From positions 23,132 to 87,131 of the forward strand of contig CAMILZ010000007.1 of NCBI GenBank assembly GCA_946223075.1: 64,000 bases of DNA. The letters are read 5' to 3'. A model generated the notes under the pieces. The model did no database searches. It was not told the origin of the DNA and was given only the letters and a program-made list of their open reading frames with translations. The translations under genes and the position numbers were made by a program. This DNA is from an uncultured Dermabacteraceae bacterium. Its GTDB lineage: Bacteria; Actinomycetota; Actinomycetes; Actinomycetales; Dermabacteraceae. Shown in pieces: positions 34,948-43,900 of this stretch. Position 1 is the first letter of the stretch, and the number at the start of each line of letters is the position of its first letter.

Positions 34948-36924
34948 CTAACTTTCGCGGCCTTCACCCGGGTCGAGAAAGTCCTCGACCGAGAGGTCCC
35001 GCCGCATGAGATTCGTGGAGAGCGCGAGCATGTCCGAGAGCGACTCGTTGAGGATCGCGCGATCCGCGGGCCGAAGCGGATTGTGCCCCGCGAGCATCGC
35101 CTGAACGTACACGAGCCTCACGGTTCGCGAGGCGACAACCTGATCATCCGCGTCAATCCCCGCGAGCATCTTCACGAGGGGGCTGTTCCAGTTGAGCACG
35201 AGCGTCGCGAGAGTGGGCAGGCCTATCTCGAGGTTTTCCGACGCCTGCTCGAGCCCCGGCGCGGCAGTGACCTCACGCATGAGCTCACCCCAAAATCCGC
35301 TCGTGGATTCCTCGAGGCGCCTCAGCTCCATTCCCCGCAGTACATCGGGGTCGACGACGTAGAGGGCAGGAACATCCTTAGGGGTAAAAGCACGCACCTG
35401 GACGTCGCAATCGAGCCCGAAAAGCGCGGTTTCCGCGAGGGCGCGCACGCGCTCCGCGCCCTCGGCACTGGAGCCGAGCACGGCGCCGAATTGCGCGATC
35501 ACATCGCCGAGGGTGATGGGGGTGGCGCTTGCGGACGGGAGGGCCTCCCCGAGCATCCGCATGAGGTCCTTTTCGTACACGTAGCCCGCGTTGACGACCA
35601 CCTGGTCGCTCGGGATCACGCCCGCGAGCTGGCGAAACTCCTCGGTCGTTTCGGCGTAGCGCACGCGCGGATTCGCCTCGACGATCTCGCTTACAAGCAT
35701 GCGGCCCTGGTTCGTTTCGAACGTGAAGTGCGGTAGAACGATGCGCGCGAGCTCCGCATCGTGAATTGCGAGGGAGCGAAGAGCGAGGTCGTGAATGGCG
35801 AGGAAGCGCTGGAGCCCTCGAGGATCGCTTTCGGCGAGCGAGAGGATCCATGTGCGCAGGCTCGAGGCGATCGCCCGCTTCGTGACCGCGAGCGCCTCGT
35901 CGTTGACGAAGTTCTCGCGCGAGGCCGTGGGCGTGAGGCCCGTGGAGTCGAGAACGACCCGCACGAAGAACGCCCACTCGGGCAGGAGGTCCGGTAGGGA
36001 CTCGGAAACGAGGAGGCCGCCCATGTAGGCGCGTGAGGTTTGCTTCGCACCGGGGGAGGGCGAAGCGGGCAGCACGAAGGCGGTTCCGCTCGTGCCCGTT
36101 TCGGGAACGGAAATGTCAATGATGTCGAGGGGCTCTGCTCCGAGGAGTTCCGTGCCGTATTCGGCGAGGTGTTCAAGATCCCGTTCGAGGGCCCACGCGT
36201 GGAGGTCGTCGAGGCTGCCTTCCTCGGGTGCGTGTGGTTCCGAGGGGAGGACGGAAGGCGAGAGGTGGCGCGTGAAAAAGGGGGTGCGATTCACGAAGCG
36301 TTCCGTCCCTCGTGGCCCGCACACCTCGACGGTGACGGGAAGGAATTCCGCGTACGAGGTTGCGAGTTCCCACACGCGCGCATACGTCGTGAGGTCGCGC
36401 GACTCCGGGCGGGGCGTGAAGCGCACGCGGGTGCCGACCTTCACTTCCGCACCCGCGGTGCCCTCGAGTGGTGCAAGCGTGAACGTGCCATCGCTGCGGC
36501 CCACCCAGCGACTCGCCTCGCCACCCGCCGCTGGCCTCGTTTCCACGACGATCTCGTCGCTCACCATGAAGCAACTCAATAGCCCAATGCCGAACTGGCC
36601 CAGGCGGTCGGTGCGTGGCAAATCGAAAATGTCGCGTTTGCTCGACTGGCCGACGGTCGAGAGGAGCTCCGCCATGTCCGCGCGGTGCATGCCCGCGCCG
36701 TTATCGGTGACGACGAGCTCACTCGATTCTGGGCCGACCGGCGTGATCTGAATGAGGGCATCGTCAAGCGTGAGCGTGCCCGCTTCGATGCGAGTCATGA
36801 CCGCATCGCGCGCGTTTTGAATGAGCTCGCGAAGGAACACGCTCGGGCGCGAGTAGATATGCGTGCTCAGAAGCTCGACGACCGCGTGAAGGTTGACCTG
36901 AAACGGTTGGGAAGGAAGCGTCAT
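34948..36924 (-). CDS. htpG: Hsp90-family molecular chaperone HtpG
   Basis: The N-terminal GHKL ATPase domain is clear: FLRELIQNARDAV, VTDNGAGMHRADM and DRLGQFGIGLLSCFMV. The middle domain includes the catalytic-loop region TASRENFVND. The product is 658 residues, close to bacterial HtpG (about 625-640), but the middle and C-terminal parts are divergent from textbook HtpG. That fits the actinobacterial 'HSP90 family protein' branch. It heads an operon with nadE and a TPR protein. A single perfect DnaA box (36976-36984) and a dispersed-word copy (36955-36970) lie in its upstream region. Confidence 0.9.
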   Translation of the reverse strand: MTLPSQPFQVNLHAVVELLSTHIYSRPSVFLRELIQNARDAVMTRIEAGTLTLDDALIQITPVGPESSELVVTDNGAGMHRADMAELLSTVGQSSKRDIFDLPRTDRLGQFGIGLLSCFMVSDEIVVETRPAAGGEASRWVGRSDGTFTLAPLEGTAGAEVKVGTRVRFTPRPESRDLTTYARVWELATSYAEFLPVTVEVCGPRGTERFVNRTPFFTRHLSPSVLPSEPHAPEEGSLDDLHAWALERDLEHLAEYGTELLGAEPLDIIDISVPETGTSGTAFVLPASPSPGAKQTSRAYMGGLLVSESLPDLLPEWAFFVRVVLDSTGLTPTASRENFVNDEALAVTKRAIASSLRTWILSLAESDPRGLQRFLAIHDLALRSLAIHDAELARIVLPHFTFETNQGRMLVSEIVEANPRVRYAETTEEFRQLAGVIPSDQVVVNAGYVYEKDLMRMLGEALPSASATPITLGDVIAQFGAVLGSSAEGAERVRALAETALFGLDCDVQVRAFTPKDVPALYVVDPDVLRGMELRRLEESTSGFWGELMREVTAAPGLEQASENLEIGLPTLATLVLNWNSPLVKMLAGIDADDQVVASRTVRLVYVQAMLAGHNPLRPADRAILNESLSDMLALSTNLMRRDLSVEDFLDPGEGRES

Positions 36925-36975
36925 GCCTCGATCCTACGGAACCAGGTGAGCCTTGGCAGGCGTCGGACCTCCGAT

Positions 36976-36984
36976 TGTGGATAA
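36976..36984. promoter_or_regulatory. Perfect DnaA box upstream of htpG
   Basis: TGTGGATAA matches the consensus exactly, in the 113-bp gap between htpG and yhgE, about 50 bases from the htpG start. DnaA also acts as a transcription factor, so it could link htpG to the cell cycle; a chance match is possible. Confidence 0.35.
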
Positions 36985-37037
36985 CTCGCGTCCGGTGCTG
37001 CCCAGGCACCCATCTCGGGTGCCCGAGCCCCGGTGTC

Positions 37038-39878
37038 CTACGCCGCTTCCGTCGCCGGCGAACCCGCGTCCATGGTGCTCTCGGCGCGGTCCTCCAACTT
37101 CTTCTTGAGAATCTCCACCCGGCGCTTCGCGCGGACACCCAGCACGAGCATCACGGCCGCAACCGCCGTGTACGCGACCATGACCCAGATGACGTGCGCG
37201 AAGTTGATGTCACCGCCCGCAATCGCCACCCTGAGTGCGTTCACGACCGACGTGAACGGAAGGTACGGGCTGATGATCTGGAAGAACTTCGGTGTCGTCT
37301 CAATCGGGTAGGTCGCACCCGCCGAGGCGAGCTGGAGCACCGTGAAGATGAGCGACATGAAGCGCCCCACGGGGCCGAAGCACGCGACAAGCGCCTGGTT
37401 GAGCGCCATGAACGTGAGCGAGGCGATGAACGAAATGAGGAATGCCTGGCCGAGGCGCGTCATGTCGATGCCCACGAGGAAGTGCACGGTCGAGACCATG
37501 AGCACCGACTGGAGTACGCTCACGAGCGCGCTTGGCAGGTAACTCGCGAGGGCGACCATCGCCGCGGGCATATTGCTGCCCACGCGTCGGCCGCTCAGGG
37601 CCGGGAACACGAGGAAGAACGCGAGCGCGCCGATCCACAGCGAGAGCGTCATGAAGTACGGGCCGAGGCCGTAGCCGTAGCTCTTCACCTCGTGCAAGCG
37701 GTGCTTCGAAAGGTCCACTTGCTGCGAGGCCACGCTCGCGAGGTGGTCCTCTTCAGACGTGTTGTAGGTCGGGACTTCTTCAACGCCGGCGGAAAGGCCG
37801 TCGTGAAGCTCATTCGCGCCGTCCTTGAGGTCGCCGAGGCCACCGCCGAGTTCGTGCGCGCCGTCGTTGAGGTCGCCGAGGCCACCGTTGAGCTTGACCG
37901 CACCGTCGTTGAGCTTGGTGGCGCCATTCTGGAGCTTCACGGCACCGTCGTTGAGCTTGCCGATACCGCCGTCGAGCTTCACGGCACCGTCCTGGAGTTT
38001 GCCCGCACCGCTCGTGAGGTCACTCGAGCCGGTTGCGAGACGCTGCGCACCGTCATTGAGCTTTCCGCTTGCGGCATCGAGCTGCGATGCGCCATCCGCG
38101 AGGGTGGAGGCGCCGGCGAGTGCGGTGCCCGTGCCGTCCTTGAGCTGGCTCGTGCCACTCGCCAAACGCCCCGTGCCGTTCGTGAGGTCGCCGGCACCAT
38201 TCGAAAGCTTCCCGAGGCCGTCATCAAGCGTGTTTGCGCCGGTCGCGAGCTGGTTGATGCCATCCACGAGCTCGGTCGATTTCGCGTCGAGCTCGCCTAC
38301 TCCGTCGTCGAGTCTCTTGAACTTGTCGGCGACTTCTCGGGACTTCTCAGCCGCGTGGTCGAAGAGTGCGGGAAGTTCGTTGACCTTGTTATCGAGCGCG
38401 TGCGCGGCAACGTCGAGGGGAACGATGATCTTGAGGTCGAGGTCGCTCACGCCGGCGTTGATCTTTCGGGAGCGCTCCGCTATCTGATCGGCGCCGTCCT
38501 TGAGACCGTCGATCATGAGCTTTTGCTGCTCGGGATCCATCTCGTCCCAGTGCTCTTGAATGTCCGCGAGCGATTCCGCGTAGTCTTCGGTGCCCTCCAC
38601 GTCTTCGACCGTGAGCTTCTTGAGCTCGACGGCTTCATCGTGCGCGTCGCGAGTCTTGTCCTTGACCGTGTGCAGGTCGTCGACGATCTCGGGTCCGCGA
38701 TCGCTCAGGTCCTCCATGCGTTCGGCGATGAGCTCGGAGCCGTCGGCGAGGGCCGCCGAGCCCTTCTTGAGCTCCGCGACCGCTCCCGGGAGGATCGAGG
38801 TTTTCGAGTTCAGTTCGTTGAGGCCCTCGGCAAGTTTCGCGGAGCCACCCTGCGCGTCCGTGAGCCCGTCACGCAAGCGGATGGCGCCATCGTTGACCTG
38901 CGTGGCACCGTCGGAAAGCTGCCCCGCGGCCGAATCCAGCCGGCCCACGCCGTCCGCGAGATCACCCGCGCCGACCGCGGCGCGTCCGGTCGCGTCCTTG
39001 AGCTGCGTGGTGCCGTTCGCGAGGGTGCTCGCGCCATTCGCGAGCGTGACGGTGCCGTCCTTGAGGTCACCGAGGCCTACGACGAGCTTGCCGGAGCCGT
39101 CCTTTGCGGTTGCGGTGCCGTCGGCCAGCTGGGCCGTGCCATCCTTCGCGGCGGCCGTGCCGTCCACGAGCTGGCCCGAGCCGTCCTTCGCGGTCGCGGT
39201 GCCGTCGGCGAGCTTGTCGGCGCCGTCCTTCGCATCGGAAGAGCCGTCGGCGAGCTGGCCCGCGCCGTCTTCGGCATCCGAGAGCGAGTCGTGCATGTCG
39301 TTGAAGCCCGCATAGATGTTGTGCAGGTATTCGTCGCTCACTTTCTCGTTGAGCGAGTCGGTGACCTTCGTGAGGATGCTCTGGGCGAGGTTGCCCGAAA
39401 TCATGTTCTTCGCGTCGTTGGTCGTGATCGAGAGTTCGGCCTTGGCGGCCGTTGCGGGATCGTCGTTACCAACGGAGGCGACGTTCGTGCTGAAGTTTTC
39501 GGGGATCCGCAAAATCGCGTAGATCTCGCCGTCTTCGAGCGCCTTTTGGGCCTCATCCTCCGACATCTCGGTCCAGTCGAGGTTGTTGTTCGAGGTCGAG
39601 TCGAGAAGCTCGTCGGTCAGCTCGTCTCCGACCTCGAGGTCGGGGTCAGTGTGACCCTTATCGAGGTTGACGACGGCCGCGGGCACCTGGTGGAGCCGGT
39701 TGATCGGGTCGACGTTCGACCACGTGAGCAGTGCCGCGTACACGAGCGGGACGAGCGAAACGCCGATCACGAGGATCATGACGCGAATGATGGAGAGGCT
39801 GTTGCCCGAGTTGCGAAGGCGGCGCGCGAGGGAGTTGGCCTTAGCCTTGCGCGAGGCTTCCCTGGTGGCTTGTGACAT
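37038..39878 (-). CDS. YhgE/Pip-type membrane protein (ABC-2 fold) with heptad repeats
   Basis: The family is related to ABC-2 exporters and to the phage-infection protein Pip. The 946-residue product has one N-terminal membrane helix (MILVIGVSLVPLVYAALLT), then the typical VDPINRLHQVPAAVVNLDKG. A very long outside stalk follows, built from about 7-residue repeats of the type LADGT/LKDGA. It ends with about five membrane helices. The substrate is unknown. A TetR gene ends 12 bases upstream, so the pair forms a regulator-exporter operon. AAGGAG precedes the ATG. The repeats produce a long open frame on the opposite strand, which I do not consider a gene. Confidence 0.88.
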   Translation of the reverse strand: MSQATREASRKAKANSLARRLRNSGNSLSIIRVMILVIGVSLVPLVYAALLTWSNVDPINRLHQVPAAVVNLDKGHTDPDLEVGDELTDELLDSTSNNNLDWTEMSEDEAQKALEDGEIYAILRIPENFSTNVASVGNDDPATAAKAELSITTNDAKNMISGNLAQSILTKVTDSLNEKVSDEYLHNIYAGFNDMHDSLSDAEDGAGQLADGSSDAKDGADKLADGTATAKDGSGQLVDGTAAAKDGTAQLADGTATAKDGSGKLVVGLGDLKDGTVTLANGASTLANGTTQLKDATGRAAVGAGDLADGVGRLDSAAGQLSDGATQVNDGAIRLRDGLTDAQGGSAKLAEGLNELNSKTSILPGAVAELKKGSAALADGSELIAERMEDLSDRGPEIVDDLHTVKDKTRDAHDEAVELKKLTVEDVEGTEDYAESLADIQEHWDEMDPEQQKLMIDGLKDGADQIAERSRKINAGVSDLDLKIIVPLDVAAHALDNKVNELPALFDHAAEKSREVADKFKRLDDGVGELDAKSTELVDGINQLATGANTLDDGLGKLSNGAGDLTNGTGRLASGTSQLKDGTGTALAGASTLADGASQLDAASGKLNDGAQRLATGSSDLTSGAGKLQDGAVKLDGGIGKLNDGAVKLQNGATKLNDGAVKLNGGLGDLNDGAHELGGGLGDLKDGANELHDGLSAGVEEVPTYNTSEEDHLASVASQQVDLSKHRLHEVKSYGYGLGPYFMTLSLWIGALAFFLVFPALSGRRVGSNMPAAMVALASYLPSALVSVLQSVLMVSTVHFLVGIDMTRLGQAFLISFIASLTFMALNQALVACFGPVGRFMSLIFTVLQLASAGATYPIETTPKFFQIISPYLPFTSVVNALRVAIAGGDINFAHVIWVMVAYTAVAAVMLVLGVRAKRRVEILKKKLEDRAESTMDAGSPATEAA

Positions 39879-39890
39879 GAAACGTTCTCC

Positions 39891-40535
39891 TTAGGCGGCC
39901 TTGAGGCCGGTCGCGGCCGCGAGGAAGGTGGTAGTCGTTTCGACCATCGCGGTGACCGGGAGGTCGTCGCGGAGGTCCTTGGTTGCTTGCGAGAGGAGGC
40001 CCGCCGAGAGGAATTCGGCGTAGCGTGCGGCGCGCGGGCCCGTGAGGTGGGTGAGCGCGTCGCGGAGCGTGGCGAAGCCGAGCATGCGCCCCGCGAGGAA
40101 TCGCGTGAGTTCGCTTTCGGCGGCACGCCCGCTTGGGCCATCAAGAACCGCGAGGTAGAACGCGCGGTTTTCACTCAGGTGCGTGAAGAGCGCCGTGACG
40201 TTCTCGGCGGCAAAGTGGGCCCAGTTATCGGGGTGGCCGGTGGGATCGGTGGGGTCCGACGCCTGCTGGGGCAGCATCGCGAAGACCTCTTCGAGGCGTT
40301 CCATGGCCGCCGCATGCATGAGCGTGGGGATGTCTCCGAAGTGCTGGTAGAACGTGGGGCGGCTCGCGCCGGCGCGTCGTACGAGTTCGGAGACGCTCGG
40401 GGGTTGCGGGTTCTCGTCGAGGGCATCGATCATGACGCGGATGAGCGATTCGCGTGATTTTTGGGCACGCGGATCGATCGGGGAGTCCTCGTCGTGGTGG
40501 GCGAGGGCGCGCCGTGCGGCGTACAGGACAGACAT
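39891..40535 (-). CDS. TetR-family regulator, probable repressor of yhgE
   Basis: The 214-residue protein has an N-terminal TetR helix-turn-helix: SVSELVRRAGASRPTFYQHFGDIPTLM at about 47-73, with the usual F-Y-x-H-F recognition helix. The rest is a helical ligand-binding domain. It is transcribed with yhgE (12-base gap). Three related inverted repeats (40557-40639) lie upstream of its start and are the likely operators, implying self-repression and control of yhgE. A dispersed-word copy at 40252-40267 falls within the coding sequence. Confidence 0.85.
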   Translation of the reverse strand: MSVLYAARRALAHHDEDSPIDPRAQKSRESLIRVMIDALDENPQPPSVSELVRRAGASRPTFYQHFGDIPTLMHAAAMERLEEVFAMLPQQASDPTDPTGHPDNWAHFAAENVTALFTHLSENRAFYLAVLDGPSGRAAESELTRFLAGRMLGFATLRDALTHLTGPRAARYAEFLSAGLLSQATKDLRDDLPVTAMVETTTTFLAAATGLKAA

Positions 40536-40556
40536 GGTGCCTCGACTCTGCTCTTT

Positions 40557-40639
40557 CTTACAGGTGTCAGTGATTCCGACCGGGTCAAAATTAGATCAGT
40601 GATTTACAGATGTAAAGAGGTGTCGCTTACGTCTGTAAG
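40557..40639. promoter_or_regulatory. Three phased TetR-type operator half/whole sites
   Basis: TTTACAGATGTAAA (40603-40616) and CTTACGTCTGTAAG (40626-40639) are near-palindromes of the same motif, TTACAGAYGTAA. CTTACAGGTGTCAG (40557-40570) is a degenerate copy. Centres are 46 and 23 bp apart, so the sites are spaced in multiples of 23. They lie between two divergent TetR genes; either product could bind. Confidence 0.65.
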
Positions 40640-40745
40640 AAATGTGGCGTACCTCGCGTTCGGGAAACATTGAGGGCAAACGGTAGTCAACGCTGTTATT
40701 TTGAGAAATAAATCCCCTCACCGCTGACCCCGCCCTAGGATCCCC

Positions 40746-41306
40746 ATGCCCAGAACGAGCAAGAAAGAGTTTGCCCTCAAAGTTGCCTACCACCTCGTCA
40801 CCGAATGCGGCGGCGTGGAGGGGCTCACGTTCGACTCGCTCGCGGAAGCCACCGAGATGTCGAAGTCGGGCCTCATCTATCACTTCCCCTCGCGCCACGA
40901 CCTCCTCATTGAGCTTCACCGGTACGCCGCCGGCCTGTGGGAGCGCGAGCTCATCCGCGTGAGCGGGGGTAAAAGCGCCGAGGAGCTCACGCCCGCCGAG
41001 CGTGAACGTGCCCTCGTGTGCGCCCTCGAGCGCGAAGAGCCGCTGGCCGAGATCCTTCTCAATATCCAGTCGCTCAGCCACCCTGATTACGAGCGGGCCT
41101 GGGACGAGATCGATGAGCGCTGGCTGTATAACCCGAGCAAAGACACGGAGAGCGATGAGGACCTCGACCGCCTCGAAGATCACGTCTTGAGTGCGGGGCT
41201 CTGGGTCTACAACCACCTCAGTGGCCGCCCGATTTCCGACGCCAATAGAGCAAAGCTTGTCGCGCGGATGGTGGCGCGCGCCGCGGCACGCGAAAAACGG
41301 TCCTAA
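40746..41306 (+). CDS. TetR-family transcriptional regulator (second)
   Basis: The 186-residue protein has a TetR helix-turn-helix with the sequence TFDSLAEATEMSKSGLIYHFPSRHDLLIELHRY, whose GLIYHF recognition helix is typical of the YcdC/AcrR-like branch. The rest is a helical regulatory domain with an acidic stretch (TESDEDLDRLEDH). It is divergent from the first TetR gene, with the operator-like repeats between them. It overlaps the convergent DtxR-type gene by four bases at their stop codons, leaving no room for a terminator. The ligand and targets are unknown. Confidence 0.85.
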   Translation: MPRTSKKEFALKVAYHLVTECGGVEGLTFDSLAEATEMSKSGLIYHFPSRHDLLIELHRYAAGLWERELIRVSGGKSAEELTPAERERALVCALEREEPLAEILLNIQSLSHPDYERAWDEIDERWLYNPSKDTESDEDLDRLEDHVLSAGLWVYNHLSGRPISDANRAKLVARMVARAAAREKRS

Positions 41307-41983
41307 TCGGTGGCCGGCACCGCCCTGATCGCCCCGGCCATCTGAGCGCTCAGCTCGACGCGCCGGTCCTCGATCTCGACGCTCATGAGACCCGTGGAGT
41401 CCAGCTTCTCGAGGATCGTGATGCGAGAGCCGGGGGCGAGCGACCGCTTCGCGCAATAGCGCAGAATGTCGGGGTTCTCATCGGAGACGCGCGAGACAAC
41501 GAGCTCCTCGCCCTCCTTGCAGCGGGCGAGGGGAGTCCCAGGTGATGGCGCTTCGTGAATATCGCACGGAATCGGGTCCCCGTGCGGATCGACGGCGGGA
41601 TGCCCGAGCATGGTGTCCATGCGCGCAATGAGCCGGTCGCTCGTCGCGTGTTCGAGCCTGTCAGCTTCCTCGTGCACTTCGTCCCACGCGAATCCGAGGT
41701 GCTCCACGAGGAAGGTCTCAAGAATGCGGTGGCGCCGGACAACCTCGCGTGCGAGGCGTTCGCCCTCACTCGTGAGCGTGATCGCTCCGTACGGGCGGTA
41801 GTCGATGAGGCCGTCGCTTGCGAGGCGTTTGAGCTGCGCTGACACGGTTGAAAGCGAGACGCCGAGGGCAGAAGCGATCGCGCTCGTGGCGGGCGTGTGC
41901 CCGTCGTCGGGCCATTCGCTCGCCTTCCAGATGACGGCGAGGTAGTCCTCGGTAACCCTGGTCGGTTCCGACGTGGCGTTCAT
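41303..41983 (-). CDS. DtxR/MntR-family metal-dependent regulator
   Basis: The protein has the DtxR layout. A winged helix comes first (VTEDYLAVIWKASEW, ALGVSLSTVSAQLKRLASDGLI, then RPYGAITLTSEGERLA). The metal-binding/dimerisation domain follows (RRHRILETFLVEHLGFAWDEVHEEADRLEHATSDRLIARM), with conserved His, Glu and Cys ligands such as CDIHEAP. A C-terminal SH3-like domain ends it. It is divergent from mntP (gap 141 bp to the chosen start), which strongly suggests Mn2+ sensing and control of manganese export or import. The symbol mntR is plausible, but iron-sensing IdeR is not excluded by sequence alone. Confidence 0.85.
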   Translation of the reverse strand: MNATSEPTRVTEDYLAVIWKASEWPDDGHTPATSAIASALGVSLSTVSAQLKRLASDGLIDYRPYGAITLTSEGERLAREVVRRHRILETFLVEHLGFAWDEVHEEADRLEHATSDRLIARMDTMLGHPAVDPHGDPIPCDIHEAPSPGTPLARCKEGEELVVSRVSDENPDILRYCAKRSLAPGSRITILEKLDSTGLMSVEIEDRRVELSAQMAGAIRAVPATD

Positions 41984-42124
41984 GCGGGGTGAGCCTCTCG
42001 TGGGCGTGCGGCGAAGGGCCCTTCGGCCGCTTCAAGAATCGCCCGCGAGGTAGAGTCCGTCAAATTGTTTGGGTGTCCTCACTTTCGTTTTCCTCTAGAC
42101 ACACCGCGCATCGAGGCGAAAGCG

Positions 42125-42700
42125 TTGGAAGACGTGGACATCTTTGCAATTCTGCTCGTGAGCATCGGCCTTGCCGCCGATGCCTTCGCCGCCGCACTCA
42201 CGCAGGGCGTGCAAATGCGCAAGCTTTCCGCTCGCGCCGCGGTCATCATCGCCGTCGTGTTCGGGGCCTTTCAGGGGCTCGTGCCCGTGCTCGGGTGGGC
42301 GCTTGCTTCGCAGTTTTCGCAGATTCTCGCGCCCGTGGACCACTGGATTGCCTTCGCGCTCCTCGCGCTGATTGGCGGCCACATGATCCGGGAGGCTTTT
42401 GAGCCCGATGAGGATAGCGGTCACGGCGAAGATTTCGTTTTTGACCTCAAGAAGATCCTCCTCTTGGGCATCGGCACGAGCATTGACGCCGCCGCGATCG
42501 GGGTGTCGTTCGCGATGCTTGCGGTCAATATTGTGCAGGCCGCGCTCGTGATCGCGGTCGTGACGTTCGCGCTTTCCTTCCTCGCGGTTGTGATCGGTCA
42601 TCGCGTCGGTTCTCGCTTCCGTAAGCCCGCAGAGATCGGCGGTGGCGTGGTGCTCATCGTGCTCGGCGCGAAGATCCTCATCGAGCACCTCGCTGCGTGA
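42125..42700 (+). CDS. mntP: Manganese efflux pump MntP
   Basis: MntP exports Mn2+. The product has six hydrophobic segments and the twin motifs IGLAADAFAAALTQG and GIGTSIDAAAIGVSFA, each with the essential Asp of the DUF204 family. I start at the TTG at 42125 (191 residues), which has GAGG eight bases upstream and gives the family's usual N-terminus. A GTG three codons later is a possible alternative, while the longer opening from 42065 has no family support. The divergent DtxR-type regulator is the likely controller. I saw no yybP-ykoY manganese riboswitch in the leader. Confidence 0.9.
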   Translation: MEDVDIFAILLVSIGLAADAFAAALTQGVQMRKLSARAAVIIAVVFGAFQGLVPVLGWALASQFSQILAPVDHWIAFALLALIGGHMIREAFEPDEDSGHGEDFVFDLKKILLLGIGTSIDAAAIGVSFAMLAVNIVQAALVIAVVTFALSFLAVVIGHRVGSRFRKPAEIGGGVVLIVLGAKILIEHLAA

Positions 42701-42753
42701 GTTTTCACTAGCGAGGATGCGCGCGCGTTCGGGATGGTTTTATCCTGAAACAC

Positions 42754-43869
42754 GTGCCTGAACCTCACGTCTCCCGCCACCGCAGAACATTTCTGCATGC
42801 GATTCCCACCGAGGCGAAGGCGCACGTGGGCTCGAGTGCCCGCACGCTCGTGACCCTCGGTGAGGCGAGGGGAGAGTTCGTCCCTGCGGTCCGCATTTCC
42901 TTCTCGGTTGCGGTTCCCCTTGTGATTCTCCTCCTTCTGGGCCGCCTCGATCTTTCACTTTTTGCTTCGTTTGGAACGTTCAGTTCGCTCTACGGCCGGT
43001 TCGTCCCCACGCGCGAACGCGTCCGGCAGCAAGCGATCGCGGGAACTGCGCTCGTGGCATGCGAGCTTTTCGCGACCGCCGCGCGCCACGCGGGGGCTTT
43101 ATTCGTTCCGACGCTTCCTCGGGGGTGGATCGTCGTCATCGTCGGCACTCTTGTGGCAGCCCTGACGTCGGGCCTCGTGCCGCGCTTTGGTTTGCGCCCG
43201 CGGGGCGTGCTGTTTTTTGTGTTTGCGGCGACCGCCATTTCCACGAGCCCGGCGCTGTTTCCCCTGTGGGTTCCGATCCTGATCGGCGGCGGAAGTGTGC
43301 TCGTATCCGTGGCGTTCAGCGTGCTTTTTCACGTGCTCGGGGAGGCCAACGAGGGCCGAGCGGTCCCCGCACCCGAGCGGGTTTCCCGTGCGGATTACGT
43401 GCAGGATGCGGGGCGCTTCTCCTTGGCGGCGTTGATTGCGGGGAGCATCTCGACCGCGCTCATGATCCCCTCACCGTACTGGGCGCAGGTTGCAGCAGTG
43501 GCCCCGCTCTCCGAGACGCGCCGAATCGGGCAGGTCAATCGCGCGCTCCATCGCGTCGTGGGCACCGTTCTCGGTGTCGCTATCGCGGCGTTCCTCATGT
43601 CGTTCCCGAGCGAGCCCTGGCAAACCGTCGTGTGGATCGTCGTCATGCAGTTCCTCGCGGAAATGTTCGTCACGCGTAACTATTCGCTCGGCCTCGTGTT
43701 CGTGACCCCGCTTGCGCTGCTCATGGTGCACCTCGCGAACCCCGAGCGGAACTACGAGATGCTCGTTCCCCGCATCGTCGAGACGACGATCGGTGCGGCC
43801 GTGGGCATCGTCGTTGTGCTTTTGGGCCTCATCGTCGAGCGTTGGTGGTTGTCGCGTAGGATGGCGTAA
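42754..43869 (+). CDS. FUSC-family membrane protein (aromatic-acid exporter-like)
   Basis: The 371-residue product contains two sets of hydrophobic helices. The second includes ALIAGSISTALMIPSPYWAQVAAVAPL, then RALHRVVGTVLGVAIAAFLM, a clear FUSC/YccS-type hallmark (R-x-x-G-T-x-x-G). Family members export small aromatic or fusaric-acid-like compounds, and some actinobacterial members are of unknown substrate. The start is GTG. The gene is followed after 31 bases by the phnD-like gene on the same strand, so they may share a transcript, though no functional link is evident. A dispersed-word copy lies at 43104-43118. Confidence 0.78.
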   Translation: MPEPHVSRHRRTFLHAIPTEAKAHVGSSARTLVTLGEARGEFVPAVRISFSVAVPLVILLLLGRLDLSLFASFGTFSSLYGRFVPTRERVRQQAIAGTALVACELFATAARHAGALFVPTLPRGWIVVIVGTLVAALTSGLVPRFGLRPRGVLFFVFAATAISTSPALFPLWVPILIGGGSVLVSVAFSVLFHVLGEANEGRAVPAPERVSRADYVQDAGRFSLAALIAGSISTALMIPSPYWAQVAAVAPLSETRRIGQVNRALHRVVGTVLGVAIAAFLMSFPSEPWQTVVWIVVMQFLAEMFVTRNYSLGLVFVTPLALLMVHLANPERNYEMLVPRIVETTIGAAVGIVVVLLGLIVERWWLSRRMA

Positions 43870-43900
43870 CACCCTTTCCCCTGTGTATGAGGAGATTTCT

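Noticed and set aside
36975..39875. A 966-codon open frame on the plus strand opposite yhgE
   Set aside because: It is a mirror of the heptad repeats of YhgE in high-GC DNA; its translation is rich in Arg, Glu and Val with no domain, whereas the minus strand encodes a clear membrane protein with a ribosome site.
41984..42124. A manganese riboswitch upstream of mntP
   Set aside because: I could not find the conserved yybP-ykoY loop sequences; a DtxR-type regulator beside the gene is the more likely control.
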